A stretch of DNA of 64,000 nucleotides from Okeanomitos corallinicola TIOX110 (GTDB taxonomy: Bacteria > Cyanobacteriota > Cyanobacteriia > Cyanobacteriales > Nostocaceae). This document shows positions 1-9,310 of the stretch, one piece after another (the first letter of the stretch is position 1; each line of letters opens with the position of its first letter). The notes beneath the pieces are model-generated. The model saw nothing but the letters and a program-made list of their open reading frames with translations, made no database searches and was not told where the DNA came from. The stretch covers positions 3,823,318 through 3,887,317 of the forward strand of contig NZ_CP150886.1 in assembly GCF_038050375.1 (NCBI RefSeq), read 5' to 3'. Both the position numbers and the translations under genes were made by a program.

Positions 1-660
1 GGTTCAGTGTTAGCAAAATGTGGAGATACTCAGGTACTGTGTAACGTTACCATGACTGAGGGAGTACCTAAATTTTTAACAGGTAGTGGAAAAGGTTGGT
101 TAACTGCCGAATATCGGATGTTACCAGCTGCCACACAACAACGACAGCAAAGAGAATTCTTGAAATTATCAGGAAGAACACAAGAAATTCAACGTTTAAT
201 TGGACGTAGTTTAAGAGCCGCTTTAGATTTTGAAATACTAGGGGAACGGACATTAACTGTAGATGCTGATGTACTCCAGGCTGACGCAGGTACAAGGACT
301 ACAGCAATCACAGGTAGTTATATCGCTGTCGCTCATGCTATTTCTCAATTATTGCAGCAAGGAAAATTAGCGCGTTCTCCACTCTGTGGACAAATAGCTG
401 CGGTTTCTGTCGGCCTACTAGAAGGAGAAGCATTTTTAGACCTTAACTACATTGAAGACGTAGCCGCAACCGTAGATTTTAATGTAGTCATGAATCACAA
501 ACTAGGAATTATTGAAGTTCAAGGAACAGCCGAAGAAGGTAGTTTTAGCCGTCAACAGTTAAATCAATTGTTAGATGTTGCAGAAACAGGAATACAAGAA
601 TTATTAATGGCTCAACGTCATATAATTGATGATTGGGATACCATATTTACTGGAAATTAA
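1..660 (+). CDS. rph: Ribonuclease PH, 5' end cut off by window
   Basis: Phosphorolytic 3'-5' exoribonuclease that trims tRNA 3' ends. The reading frame is open from base 1 (G-S-V-L-A-K-C-G-D), so the true start lies upstream; a GTG at 7 is only an internal Val. The 219 residues present compare with about 240 in the family, so about 20 are missing. Family motifs are the GKGWLTAEY block, [29 protein letters not shown], and [18 protein letters not shown], whose acidic residues match the phosphate/metal site. It ends at a TAA at 658. No neighbour suggests a special role. Confidence 0.95.
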   Translation, partial: GSVLAKCGDTQVLCNVTMTEGVPKFLTGSGKGWLTAEYRMLPAATQQRQQREFLKLSGRTQEIQRLIGRSLRAALDFEILGERTLTVDADVLQADAGTRTTAITGSYIAVAHAISQLLQQGKLARSPLCGQIAAVSVGLLEGEAFLDLNYIEDVAATVDFNVVMNHKLGIIEVQGTAEEGSFSRQQLNQLLDVAETGIQELLMAQRHIIDDWDTIFTGN

Positions 661-774
661 TAACTCATATTTACCCATTAATAGTTACCAAAAGTTAATT
701 ATTATATGATTTTATAGATTAATTTTTGGGCTAATTATTACATATTTATAATATGGAAATTCTGACAAAAATAG

Positions 775-1557
775 ATGAAAAGATACCTAAAAGTAATCCG
801 ACTTTTTTGGACAGCGGCTATTTCTACAGAAATGGAATATCGTCTCAACTTTGTCATAGCTACCCTCACCAGTTTAGGAAATCTTGCAGGTAGCATTTTT
901 GGCTTATTCTTATTTTACAGAAAAGACTACACTTTTCCAGGTTGGTCCTGGGAAGCAGCATTAATAGTATTAGGAATTTTTACGCTTCTACAAGGTTTTT
1001 CAGCTTCCTTCCTCGCTCCCAATTTAAACCGCATAGTTCGTCATGTCCAAGAAGGTACTTTAGACTTTGTACTATTAAAACCTATCCGCAGTCAATTCTG
1101 GCTATCAACTCATACCCTATCACCCTGGGGACTACCAGATTTAATCTTTGGTTGCATCATCATCGTCCATGCAGGTCAACGTTTGGGTTTAGGAATAAAC
1201 AACTATTTACTGAGTATTTTGCCTTTGACTTGTGGTTTAGTTATTCTTTACAGCTTGTGGTTTATCTTGGGAACAATGACTATATGGTTCGTTAAAATAT
1301 ACAATGTGACTGAAGTATTGAGAGGTTTATTAGAAGCTGGCAGATATCCAATTGTAGCCTATCCAGCAGCTTATCGTATCTTCTTTACCTTTGTCGTTCC
1401 AGTTGCATTTTTAACTACCGTTCCCGCACAAGCAATGTTAGGTGAGAGTAGGTTAAGTTGGTTAATAGGTGCAGTATTTTTAGCTGGAGTGTTATTTTTG
1501 GTTTCTACTTGGTTTTGGCGGTTTGCCTTGAAATTTTACACCAGTGCTTCTAGTTAA
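775..1557 (+). CDS. ABC-2 type transporter permease (COG3694-like)
   Basis: Integral membrane permease of 260 residues with about six hydrophobic segments (roughly 30-50, 60-80, 115-135, 145-175, 200-220, 230-250). It resembles the ABC-2 permeases usually encoded with a paired permease and an ATPase. Neither partner is visible here, so they may lie elsewhere in the genome. It starts at ATG 775, 114 bp after rph, without a strong ribosome binding site. Substrate unknown. The family call comes from the overall hydrophobic pattern and the conserved central block around HVQEGTLDFVLLKPI, which is typical of this family. Confidence 0.8.
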   Translation: MKRYLKVIRLFWTAAISTEMEYRLNFVIATLTSLGNLAGSIFGLFLFYRKDYTFPGWSWEAALIVLGIFTLLQGFSASFLAPNLNRIVRHVQEGTLDFVLLKPIRSQFWLSTHTLSPWGLPDLIFGCIIIVHAGQRLGLGINNYLLSILPLTCGLVILYSLWFILGTMTIWFVKIYNVTEVLRGLLEAGRYPIVAYPAAYRIFFTFVVPVAFLTTVPAQAMLGESRLSWLIGAVFLAGVLFLVSTWFWRFALKFYTSASS

Positions 1558-1651
1558 AGATATACAGATTATTTTCTTGACATCAATACCTTGTCCAAAT
1601 TGGAAAAAGTATGATTCGTAGCGACTGTCTTAATTGTCAAGCGATAGTTAA

Positions 1652-1792
1652 GCAAAAATGACAATGAATAACTCAATGGATAGTAAAGCATTTGAGGCAT
1701 TTATTGAGAAGTTTTTAGTGACTCAATTATGGTCAGGATTTGTAGTCGTTATGGATAATTTACTTAGCTTATTGATTTGCAACGAACTGTAA
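1652..1792 (+). pseudogene. Relic of an IS630-type DDE transposase
   Basis: A short open segment reads AMTMNNSMDSKAFEAFIEKF and then LVTQLWSGFVVVMDNL. This closely follows the part of IS630-family transposases that carries the second catalytic Asp (VVMDN). After MDNL the expected PAHK continuation is lost and the frame ends at a TAA at 1790. No full-length transposase surrounds it, so this is a decayed internal fragment. The 290-bp gap between the ABC permease and the next gene holds nothing else I recognise. Confidence 0.6.
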
Positions 1793-1844
1793 TATGGGAA
1801 TAATTTAGGCATAAACTTCCCCATTTTTATTTTCTGAAATTAAA

Positions 1845-2423
1845 TTACCACTGTTCGACCCAATAAACAATTTCCGCAGATGAAATATTAATTGCTACTC
1901 CATAACTGCTACCATGCTTCCATTTAAATCCAGGTTGTCCTTGTTCCTGTGCTTTTAATACCAATATTTGATATGTGTTGGGGAAGGTTTCTATCTCAGA
2001 TTGACTGGTATGAAAAAATGTAGTGGGAACGCCATTCGGTTTTTTAATATGGTCGTTTGTATCACCTCCTTGATATTGATGCTCTGCAATTTGATTGTAG
2101 TGATTAAATAATTTTTTAATTTGCTCTGGAGATTGTTTTAAGCGAACTTGGAAAAAACTACTGCTTTGTCTCCAACCTGATGAATAAGCCATAGATACGG
2201 GTTTGGTGTTAGCGAGAATGTTCGCTGGAAAATGTTGTATTTGTTGGCTATTAGACCATTTATAATCACGGATTTCTTGATAAAGTGATACATCTGTAAT
2301 TATCTGTGGACTGCTATTGTGATCAGCCGTTTTGGTGAGGAGAAAACTGGCTAAAGATATGCTAAAACTACCAAGAGAAAATAGACAAACTGTGGCGAGT
2401 CTGACAAAAATAGATTGCTGCAT
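1845..2423 (-). CDS. Hypothetical exported or membrane-anchored protein
   Basis: Not recognised. It has 192 residues with an N-terminal hydrophobic stretch (about 8-30, VRLATVCLFSLGSFSISLAS) that fits a signal peptide or anchor, so the rest is probably outside the cytoplasmic membrane. The remainder is polar, Gln/Ser rich and free of Cys after the hydrophobic segment. Start ATG 2423 and stop TAA fit well. It is alone on its strand between a transposase relic and the prenyltransferase. No function proposed. Confidence 0.6.
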   Translation of the reverse strand: MQQSIFVRLATVCLFSLGSFSISLASFLLTKTADHNSSPQIITDVSLYQEIRDYKWSNSQQIQHFPANILANTKPVSMAYSSGWRQSSSFFQVRLKQSPEQIKKLFNHYNQIAEHQYQGGDTNDHIKKPNGVPTTFFHTSQSEIETFPNTYQILVLKAQEQGQPGFKWKHGSSYGVAINISSAEIVYWVEQW

Positions 2424-2651
2424 TTAATTGAGTAAATCTAGCTAGTAGATTAATTAATATCCCTACTGATTAAAAGGCGATCATGATGATTTTGAATCTA
2501 CCGCTAGAGATACAAAAATTAGATTTAGTCAATGAAATTAGTAACAAAAATAACAGTTTATTTGAGAAGTGATTTTAAAAGTTGCTGATGGTAATTTGAG
2601 GAACTGATGGATATCCTCAACCCCCTCAAAAAAGGGGGCTAAATTTGTCTA

Positions 2652-3551
2652 TTATGGTATTGAAGGGATGGAAAAAGAACCAGCAATTATGCCACCTAAA
2701 ATTAAAAAACCAATCCAGACGTTTTGACGAAACATGAAACCATAGATGGGGTTGGGTAGTTCTGGTTTGGTTAAGCGTATAAATTGCCAAGTCCAACCAC
2801 CAGTAGCAATGATTAAACTCAACCAGAAAATATTGTTAAGATTGACTGAAATTCCTACTCCAGTGAGGAGAATTACTGTACCAAGAAAGAAAATACCAAT
2901 AGCGATGGGGGCATATTTACCAAAGAATAGGGCGCTGGAGTTGACACCAATGCGTTGATCATCTTGGCGATCGCTCATAGCATAAATTGTATCAAAACCT
3001 AAAGTCCAAAGAACTGTCGCCCCCCAAAGTAACCAGGTGGGTGTAGAAATGTTTTGTGTAACTGCACTCCAGCTAATTAATACGGCAAAACCCCAAGCGA
3101 TGGAAAGGACTAATTGAGGTATGGGAAAAACTCGTTTTGCACCAGGATAAAGTAAAATTACGGGTACGGCTGCTACAGATAACCAAAAGCTCAAGGGGTT
3201 AAGATAGAAGGCGAGAACTGCTGCACAGGCTAGGGCAATGATCCCAACTGCGATACCTACTTTGATCGAAAGGGCGCGGGAAGCTAAGGGGCGATCGCGT
3301 GTTCTCTCTACCTGGGGATCTATATCTCGATCCCATAAGTCATTGACTACGCACCCGGCAGCACTGGTAGCTAGAGTGCCTAGTATGATTACTCCTACTA
3401 GGGGTACAGGGGGTTTACCAGCAGCGGCTAAAAACACAGCCCAGAGTGCAGGAATCATTAAAATTAATCTACCTTCGGGTTTGTGCCAACGTAAGAGACG
3501 AATAATGATTAGCGATAATGGTTCTTGGTGACTTTCTGGTGTTGTTACCAT
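2652..3551 (-). CDS. plqA: 4-hydroxybenzoate polyprenyltransferase, UbiA family (plastoquinone route)
   Basis: Membrane prenyltransferase that attaches a long polyprenyl tail to 4-hydroxybenzoate, an early step of plastoquinone biosynthesis in cyanobacteria. The two Asp-rich metal-diphosphate motifs are clear: NDLWDRDID at about 70-78 and DTIYAMSDRQDD at about 187-198, with about eight hydrophobic segments. I chose ATG 3551 (MVTTPESHQ), which gives the usual short lead before RWHKPEGRL; an in-frame ATG at 3578 would add nine residues. The symbol follows the cyanobacterial homologue and could equally be written ubiA. Confidence 0.88.
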   Translation of the reverse strand: MVTTPESHQEPLSLIIIRLLRWHKPEGRLILMIPALWAVFLAAAGKPPVPLVGVIILGTLATSAAGCVVNDLWDRDIDPQVERTRDRPLASRALSIKVGIAVGIIALACAAVLAFYLNPLSFWLSVAAVPVILLYPGAKRVFPIPQLVLSIAWGFAVLISWSAVTQNISTPTWLLWGATVLWTLGFDTIYAMSDRQDDQRIGVNSSALFFGKYAPIAIGIFFLGTVILLTGVGISVNLNNIFWLSLIIATGGWTWQFIRLTKPELPNPIYGFMFRQNVWIGFLILGGIIAGSFSIPSIP

Positions 3552-3654
3552 GTTTCTTGCTTTTACATATACTTTCATTTATAGAATATCGTTATTTGCT
3601 GGCTGTAGATGTGGGTTTCGGTTAAAGGATGTAAATTAGATATGAATTTCATTG

Positions 3655-3686
3655 AACGCAGATAGACGCAGATAAACGCAGATTAG
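3655..3686. repeat. Dispersed decamer-like repeat (GAACGCAGATAGACGCAGAT family)
   Basis: Three near-identical units of the type ACGCAGATA stand in tandem in the ppx/plqA gap. The same unit in the opposite orientation occurs near 27941-27969, and relatives with CGCAGAG units occur at 19383, 24213, 37187 and 52735. This is a dispersed repeat of the genome with no coding sense here. Confidence 0.6.
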
Positions 3687-3829
3687 GTGGCGATATTTTT
3701 GTTGATTTTTGGTAACTGTCAAGATTTAACTGCAAAAGCCGATAGATTGTAATAGATTGTACGTAGTAAGTGTTGAGTGGGGATTAAACCCACAATTAGC
3801 CATCCGTTATTTAATAGAGAGAAACATAA

Positions 3830-5470
3830 ATGCTGAATGTAGTTTCAGCTGACTGGGATAGTGTACTAAATCAACCAGTTAAGCAAAATAGAATTATTGC
3901 AGCTATTGATATCGGCACTAATTCTTTACACATGGTAGTAGTGAAAATTGAACCGACACTACCATCTTTTACAATGATTGCTAAAGAAAAAGAAACGGTA
4001 AGATTGGGCGATCGCAATTTAGAAACGGGAGAATTAAAACCAGAAGTAATCAAAAAGGCGATCGCTTGTTTAGGACGTTTTCAAGAATTAGCTAAAAGTT
4101 TGGAAGCAGAAAGTATTATTGCTGTCGCTACCAGTGCTGTCCGAGAATCTCCCAATGGTAAAGATTTTATCCACAAAGTAGAAACAGAAATAGGTTTAAA
4201 TATTGACTTAATTTCCGGACAGGAAGAAGCACGACGCATTTATTTAGGTGTCCTTTCTGGGATGGAATTTAATCATCAACCCCATATTATTGTTGATATT
4301 GGCGGAGGTTCAACGGAATTAATTTTAGGAGACTCCCAAGAACCCCGCAGTCTCACCAGTACAAAAGTAGGTGCAGTCAGATTAACAGGAGAATATATTA
4401 CCACTGATCCGATCAGTGATCAAGAATTTCAATATCTGCAAGCCTATGCACGGGGAATGTTAGAAAGGTCTGTAGAAGATGTACTTTCCCATCTCCAGAC
4501 TCACGAATCTCACCAGTTGGTAGGAACATCAGGCACTATTGAAACCATTGCAACCATCCATGCTAAGGAAAAAATGGGTGTTGTTCCTTCCACCCTCAAT
4601 GGTTATCAATTTACTCTCCAAGACTTGCGGACATGGGTGACACGTTTGCGACGGATGAACAATGTAGAGAGGGCTGCTGTTGCAGGAATGCCAGAAAAGC
4701 GGTCAGAAGTGATACTAGCTGGGGCAGTGATATTACAGGAAGTAATGAGCCTGTTAAATGTAGAATCAATTGTACTGTGTGAGCGTTCTTTACGCGAAGG
4801 TGTAATTGTAGATTGGATGTTAACCCACGGTTTAATTGATAATCGCCTCCGCTATCAAACATCAATTAAAGAGCGAAATGTTTTCAAAATTGCTAATAAA
4901 TACCAAGTCAATTTAGAACATAGTGAACGGGTTGCTGCTTTTGCATTAAGTATATTTGATCAAACTCAAGGAAAATTACATACCTGGAGTAAAGATGAAA
5001 GTCAATTACTTTGGGCTGCGGCAATTTTACACAATTGTGGTCATTATATCAGCCATTCTGCACACCACAAACATTCATACTATTTAATTAGAAATGGTGA
5101 ATTATTGGGTTATAACGAAACGGAAATCGAAATCATCGCTAATTTAGCTCGTTATCACCGTAAATCTGTACCCAAGAAAAAGCACGAAAATTACCGGAAT
5201 TTACTGCATAAAGAACACCGACAAATAGTTTGTCAACTGAGTGCAATTTTAAGATTAGCTGTGGCTTTAGATAGGAGACAAATAGGAGCAATTTCTCATG
5301 TACAGTGTGATTATTTACCAGATTCAAAAGAATTAAAAATGTTAAATTTTTCATCTCAATCTGATGATGATTGTGCTTTAGAATTGTGGAGTTTAGATTA
5401 TAAAAAATCTGTGTTTGAGGATGTTTTTGAAGTCAAAATTGTGGCGAGTTTAGTTAATTTAGCAGGGTAA
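3830..5470 (+). CDS. ppx: Exopolyphosphatase, Ppx/GppA family
   Basis: Hydrolyses terminal phosphate from inorganic polyphosphate (or pppGpp in GppA members) in the cytosol. The protein has 546 residues. The ASKHA fold shows AIDIGTNSLH at 25-34 (phosphate loop 1) and VDIGGGST at 155-162 (phosphate loop 2). The C-terminal half carries an HD-like helical domain with the LHNCGHYISHSAHHKHSYYL stretch near 395-415, the usual longer Ppx architecture. Start ATG 3830. A weak hairpin follows the stop. Confidence 0.93.
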   Translation: MLNVVSADWDSVLNQPVKQNRIIAAIDIGTNSLHMVVVKIEPTLPSFTMIAKEKETVRLGDRNLETGELKPEVIKKAIACLGRFQELAKSLEAESIIAVATSAVRESPNGKDFIHKVETEIGLNIDLISGQEEARRIYLGVLSGMEFNHQPHIIVDIGGGSTELILGDSQEPRSLTSTKVGAVRLTGEYITTDPISDQEFQYLQAYARGMLERSVEDVLSHLQTHESHQLVGTSGTIETIATIHAKEKMGVVPSTLNGYQFTLQDLRTWVTRLRRMNNVERAAVAGMPEKRSEVILAGAVILQEVMSLLNVESIVLCERSLREGVIVDWMLTHGLIDNRLRYQTSIKERNVFKIANKYQVNLEHSERVAAFALSIFDQTQGKLHTWSKDESQLLWAAAILHNCGHYISHSAHHKHSYYLIRNGELLGYNETEIEIIANLARYHRKSVPKKKHENYRNLLHKEHRQIVCQLSAILRLAVALDRRQIGAISHVQCDYLPDSKELKMLNFSSQSDDDCALELWSLDYKKSVFEDVFEVKIVASLVNLAG

Positions 5471-5498
5471 TTTTTTTCTAAAGCCGCTAATTTTTAGG

Positions 5499-5526
5499 GT
5501 GCGTTAGTAATGGTTAGCGCACTTTT
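5499..5526 (+). terminator. Possible intrinsic terminator of ppx
   Basis: A GTGCG / CGCAC stem (5499-5503 with 5518-5522) is followed by TTTT and a T-rich run, 28 bases after the ppx stop. The loop is long (14 nt), so the call is weak. Confidence 0.35.
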
Positions 5527-5641
5527 ATTATTTTGGGGATTCTGTATAGAGAATATATGTTTTTTATTCAAAAAATCCGATCATTAAATAGGTCTTGCTT
5601 TTTAATCACCCTCTTAACATCCTGATTTTTGTACTTGGGAG

Positions 5642-7657
5642 TTATATGGCTATTATTTTGGATTTATCTTCTATCCTGTCTGCTGCTACGGATGAAATTT
5701 CATCATTAACAATGGTTAAGTCAAACCAGAAAGTAGTACCAACTCCTACTTCACTCACTAAGTGAACTTGACTGTGATGTCTTTCCATGATGTTTCTGAC
5801 AATTGACAAACCCAAACCTGTACCTTCAAGAGTATGAACCCGGTTTTCTACTCGGAAAAAACGGTCAAATATGGCTTGTTGGTCTTCTGGTGCAATTCCT
5901 ATTCCCGTGTCACTTATTTCAATGCGTACTTGTTCATGATAATTGTTATCATAAGAGACGCTATTAAAATAATGTTCTTGTTTTGTGTTGTTGTTATCAG
6001 CCGCAGAGCCAGAAATTATAGGTTGAGGGTCTAACTGGTAAGCACGAATTGCTACTTTGCCTCCTGCTGGTGTAAATTTGAGGGCATTACCGATTAAATT
6101 ACCAAATACTTGCAGTAATAAATCATAGTTACCCATGACCAGGGGTAAATTGGGGGTGACTTCTTGAACCAGTTGTATACCTTTATCTTTGGCATTCAGC
6201 TGATATGTACGTAGAGTTTGCTCAAGAGCTTGTGCTAAGTCAACTCCGTTAAAGCTGTAGGTACGACCTGATTCTAATTTTGATAAGTCTAGGACATCGT
6301 TTACTAAGCGAGTAAGTCTATCTGTTTCATTGTTAACCGTGGCTAAAAATTCTTGTCGTTCTTCGACAGCTAAATCTTCACCGTAGTCATGTAGGGTTTC
6401 AATATATGTTTTGATATTAAATAGCGGTGTGCGTAGTTCGTGGGATATATTACTAATAAATTGGCTTTTAGCTTCGTTGAGTTCTACCTCACGGGTAATA
6501 TCTTGGACTGTTATGGCTATACCTTTAATACTTTCCCTTTGCAGGTTTAAGACTGTAGTTAAAAGAATACGGATAGTTCGTTTAGTAGGTTGATTTAAAA
6601 GAATACGGAACTCAGCACTTTCACGCTCACCTGCTGCCATTTCATAAAGTGTGCGGCTAATTTCCATTTGCACACTTTGAGGTAGGTGATGCAGTAAATT
6701 TTTACCGACTACATCAACCCCTTCCCAGGTAAAAATACGCCTAGCTGTGGGGTTGACTAAAATCACTTGCATATTGTTATCAATTAAGACTGCACCATCG
6801 GCGATAGTGGAAACTAATGTTTCTAGTTTGGCTTTTTCGGCGGTGAGTTCTTCAATATTTTGCTCTTCATAGCGTTCTAGACGCTCTGCCATTTCATTAA
6901 AACTGAAAATAAGTTCTCCTAGTTCCCCTCCCAGTGGTAAGTCAATTCGCTGTTTAAAATTGCCAGTGGCGATTTGTTTAACACCTACTAATAATTCTTT
7001 AATTGGCTTTGTAATTGTTAAAGCGTTAATCACTCCTGCCAAAATTACCATTACCCAAATTGTGATGAACACAGCAATAGTGACATCACGGGTAAAATTA
7101 GTAGATATGACTGCGGTTTGGTTAGGATTGATGCCAATAGCTAAGACACCTAAATATTTGCTATCTGCTATCAAGGGAATAAAAACATCCGTAACTACGC
7201 CATCTGGGGTATTATGTTGGCGCACCATGGGCTGGTCTTCATTACTGGGATAATCTTCTGGTAGTTGTATTTTGCGTTCAATGGTGAGGGAATTTTCTAC
7301 TTCTGGCTCCCAAAAAGGTATGCCGAAAAACATTTTTCCGGTTTCATCAGCGTACAACATATATCGAACGCTGGATGTGCTGCTGTAAAAGCGTTGGGAA
7401 AATTGAGCTACTTCTGTAAGATTATTTTCAGCAATTAGGGGGGTAACATTGGAAGCTAGTAGGAGTCCCAGATCACGACCAAAGCGGGTATCATTAAGAC
7501 GGGCATCTTGCTGAATTGTGTTCACTGCCCAAAAGGTTAGTCCGCTCATGATTAGAGAAACTACTAGAGTAGCAACTGCTAGAAGTTTGGTTTGGAGGGT
7601 AAACTCGTACCACCAATGATTAATGACGTTACGGATTGTTGTTAAAAAAGCCAGCAT
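5642..7657 (-). CDS. nblS: Sensor histidine kinase NblS (Hik33/DspA)
   Basis: Membrane sensor kinase controlling high-light, nutrient-stress and phycobilisome-degradation responses in cyanobacteria. The order is: TM1 about 24-45, an extracytoplasmic sensor region, TM2 about 191-213, HAMP 214-265, PAS about 270-385, HisKA with the phospho-acceptor His406 in FISNISHELRTPL, and a HATPase domain with an N box (NLIGNALKFTP), DTGIGI and GTGLGLSIV. Its 671 residues match the family length. An insertion with NNNTKQEH sits between the N box and DTGIGI. It lies downstream of purD on the same strand, 156 bp away. Confidence 0.93.
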   Translation of the reverse strand: MLAFLTTIRNVINHWWYEFTLQTKLLAVATLVVSLIMSGLTFWAVNTIQQDARLNDTRFGRDLGLLLASNVTPLIAENNLTEVAQFSQRFYSSTSSVRYMLYADETGKMFFGIPFWEPEVENSLTIERKIQLPEDYPSNEDQPMVRQHNTPDGVVTDVFIPLIADSKYLGVLAIGINPNQTAVISTNFTRDVTIAVFITIWVMVILAGVINALTITKPIKELLVGVKQIATGNFKQRIDLPLGGELGELIFSFNEMAERLERYEEQNIEELTAEKAKLETLVSTIADGAVLIDNNMQVILVNPTARRIFTWEGVDVVGKNLLHHLPQSVQMEISRTLYEMAAGERESAEFRILLNQPTKRTIRILLTTVLNLQRESIKGIAITVQDITREVELNEAKSQFISNISHELRTPLFNIKTYIETLHDYGEDLAVEERQEFLATVNNETDRLTRLVNDVLDLSKLESGRTYSFNGVDLAQALEQTLRTYQLNAKDKGIQLVQEVTPNLPLVMGNYDLLLQVFGNLIGNALKFTPAGGKVAIRAYQLDPQPIISGSAADNNNTKQEHYFNSVSYDNNYHEQVRIEISDTGIGIAPEDQQAIFDRFFRVENRVHTLEGTGLGLSIVRNIMERHHSQVHLVSEVGVGTTFWFDLTIVNDEISSVAADRIEDKSKIIAI

Positions 7658-7813
7658 CTTAAATATTGACTATATATAGTTGTAGTTGTTTGGTTTTCTA
7701 TCCCAACCAACCATTTAAAAATTAACAGTTAATTCCCAAAAGGTGTTAGGGAAAAGTTGAGAAGGTAGGTGGAGGTGATGGTGGTGGGATGAAAGAACTA
7801 CTAACCTGCTAAC

Positions 7814-9100
7814 TTATGATTCTTGGTTCAGGACACGATGACCTATGTCTCTACGGTAATACATTCCTGAAAATTGAATCTCTTTAATTCCAGTGTAAGC
7901 TTTAGCGATCGCTTGTTGAAAATTTTCACCTAAACCAGTAATATTCAAGACTCTACCACCGTCTGTAACTATTTGTGCGTCTGCATTTAGCTTTGTCCCA
8001 GCATGAAATACTATTGCTCCTGCTAATTTTGCTGCTTCTAGCCCGGTAATTACTTTACCTTTATCATAGTCTCCAGGATAACCTCCTGAAGCTGCGACTA
8101 CGGTAGCTGCTGAACCTTTTTTCCAGTCTAAGGGAGGCATTTCTCCAAGACGTTGATGAATACAAGCCAAAATTAAATCTTCCAGGGGTGTTTCTAATAA
8201 TGATAAAACCACTTGGGTTTCTGGATCTCCAAAGCGACAGTTAAACTCTAAAACTTTAAAGTCACCGTTGGCTGCCACCATTAAACCAGCATACAGCACT
8301 CCTCGATAATCAATGCCTCTGTTTCTCAATGCGGTAATGGTTCTTTCCAAAACTTCTGTTTGTACTCTTTCCATTAGTTCTGGTGTGGCGATGGGTGTAG
8401 GTGCATAAGCTCCCATCCCACCTGTATTTTCTCCTGTGTCGCCTTCACCAATGCGTTTATGATCTTGAGCAGGTAGTAAGGGACGAATTGTTATCCCGTC
8501 TGTTATTGCTAAAACGGAAACTTCTTGACCTAATAAGCATTCTTCAATGACGACGGAATTACCTGCACTACCAAATTGTCCTTGCAAAATATCATCAATG
8601 GCAGTTTCTGCTTGTGCAACGGTTTGAGCGACAATTACTCCTTTTCCAGCTGCTAAACCATCGGCTTTAACAACTATTGGCGCTCCTTCTGTGCGGATAT
8701 AATTTTTCGCTGCTGTTGCTTCTGTAAAAACCGCTGCTTTGGCTGTGGGAACTCCTGCTTCTTGCATTAAAGCTTTTGCCCAGGCTTTACTAGCTTCTAT
8801 TTGCGCTCCTGCTTGTACTGGCCCAAATACTTTTAATCCTTTGGTTTGCAAATAATCTGTAATACCTTTTGCTAAAGGAACTTCTGGTCCGACTACCACT
8901 AAGGAAATATCATTTTCTACAGCAAATTTACTTATACCTTCAAAGTCATCTACTGCTAGGGGTAAGTTTTGACAACCTTGCATGGTTGCAGTTCCACCGT
9001 TTCCAGGTACACAGACAACTTGTTCAATTTTTGGTGATTGTAGCAGTTTCCACGCTAGAGCGTGTTCACGTCCCCCGTTACCGACAACTAAAACCTTCAC
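7814..9100 (-). CDS. purD: Phosphoribosylamine-glycine ligase
   Basis: ATP-grasp enzyme that joins glycine to 5-phosphoribosylamine in purine synthesis (GAR synthetase). The protein has 428 residues, with GNGGREHALAWKL at the N terminus, the ATP-grasp core containing VVKADGLAAGKGVIVA, and DPETQVVL with the metal-binding residues. Full length. The start is ATG 9100. It is followed by nblS on the same strand; uvrC lies upstream with a 210-bp gap that holds a terminator-like hairpin in the opposite direction. Confidence 0.97.
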   Translation of the reverse strand: MKVLVVGNGGREHALAWKLLQSPKIEQVVCVPGNGGTATMQGCQNLPLAVDDFEGISKFAVENDISLVVVGPEVPLAKGITDYLQTKGLKVFGPVQAGAQIEASKAWAKALMQEAGVPTAKAAVFTEATAAKNYIRTEGAPIVVKADGLAAGKGVIVAQTVAQAETAIDDILQGQFGSAGNSVVIEECLLGQEVSVLAITDGITIRPLLPAQDHKRIGEGDTGENTGGMGAYAPTPIATPELMERVQTEVLERTITALRNRGIDYRGVLYAGLMVAANGDFKVLEFNCRFGDPETQVVLSLLETPLEDLILACIHQRLGEMPPLDWKKGSAATVVAASGGYPGDYDKGKVITGLEAAKLAGAIVFHAGTKLNADAQIVTDGGRVLNITGLGENFQQAIAKAYTGIKEIQFSGMYYRRDIGHRVLNQES

Positions 9101-9225
9101 GTCTTCCCTCTTGCGTTCCTAGCAAAAATGCGAAAAAAATGCGAATACCTAAAAAGACACTCGTAGAGTAATTTTTTCACTATTGGGTCAAATAATCAAG
9201 ATTTTACTCAGACCTGAAGTTTGCA

Positions 9226-9263
9226 GGAATAGGACAGTTTCTATTTCCTATTCCGTTTTTTTT
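9226..9263 (+). terminator. Strong terminator-like hairpin facing away from the flanking genes
   Basis: A perfect 9-bp stem GGAATAGGA / TCCTATTCC (9226-9234, 9246-9254) with an 11-nt loop is followed after one G by eight T residues on the plus strand. Both flanking genes (uvrC, purD) are on the minus strand, where the hairpin has no T run after it. As read, it would stop a plus-strand transcript for which no gene is seen. Confidence 0.55.
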
Positions 9264-9310
9264 GTCAGAATTCAGGAGTGAGAATGTTTAATCAATCTGT
9301 TTTAATGATT

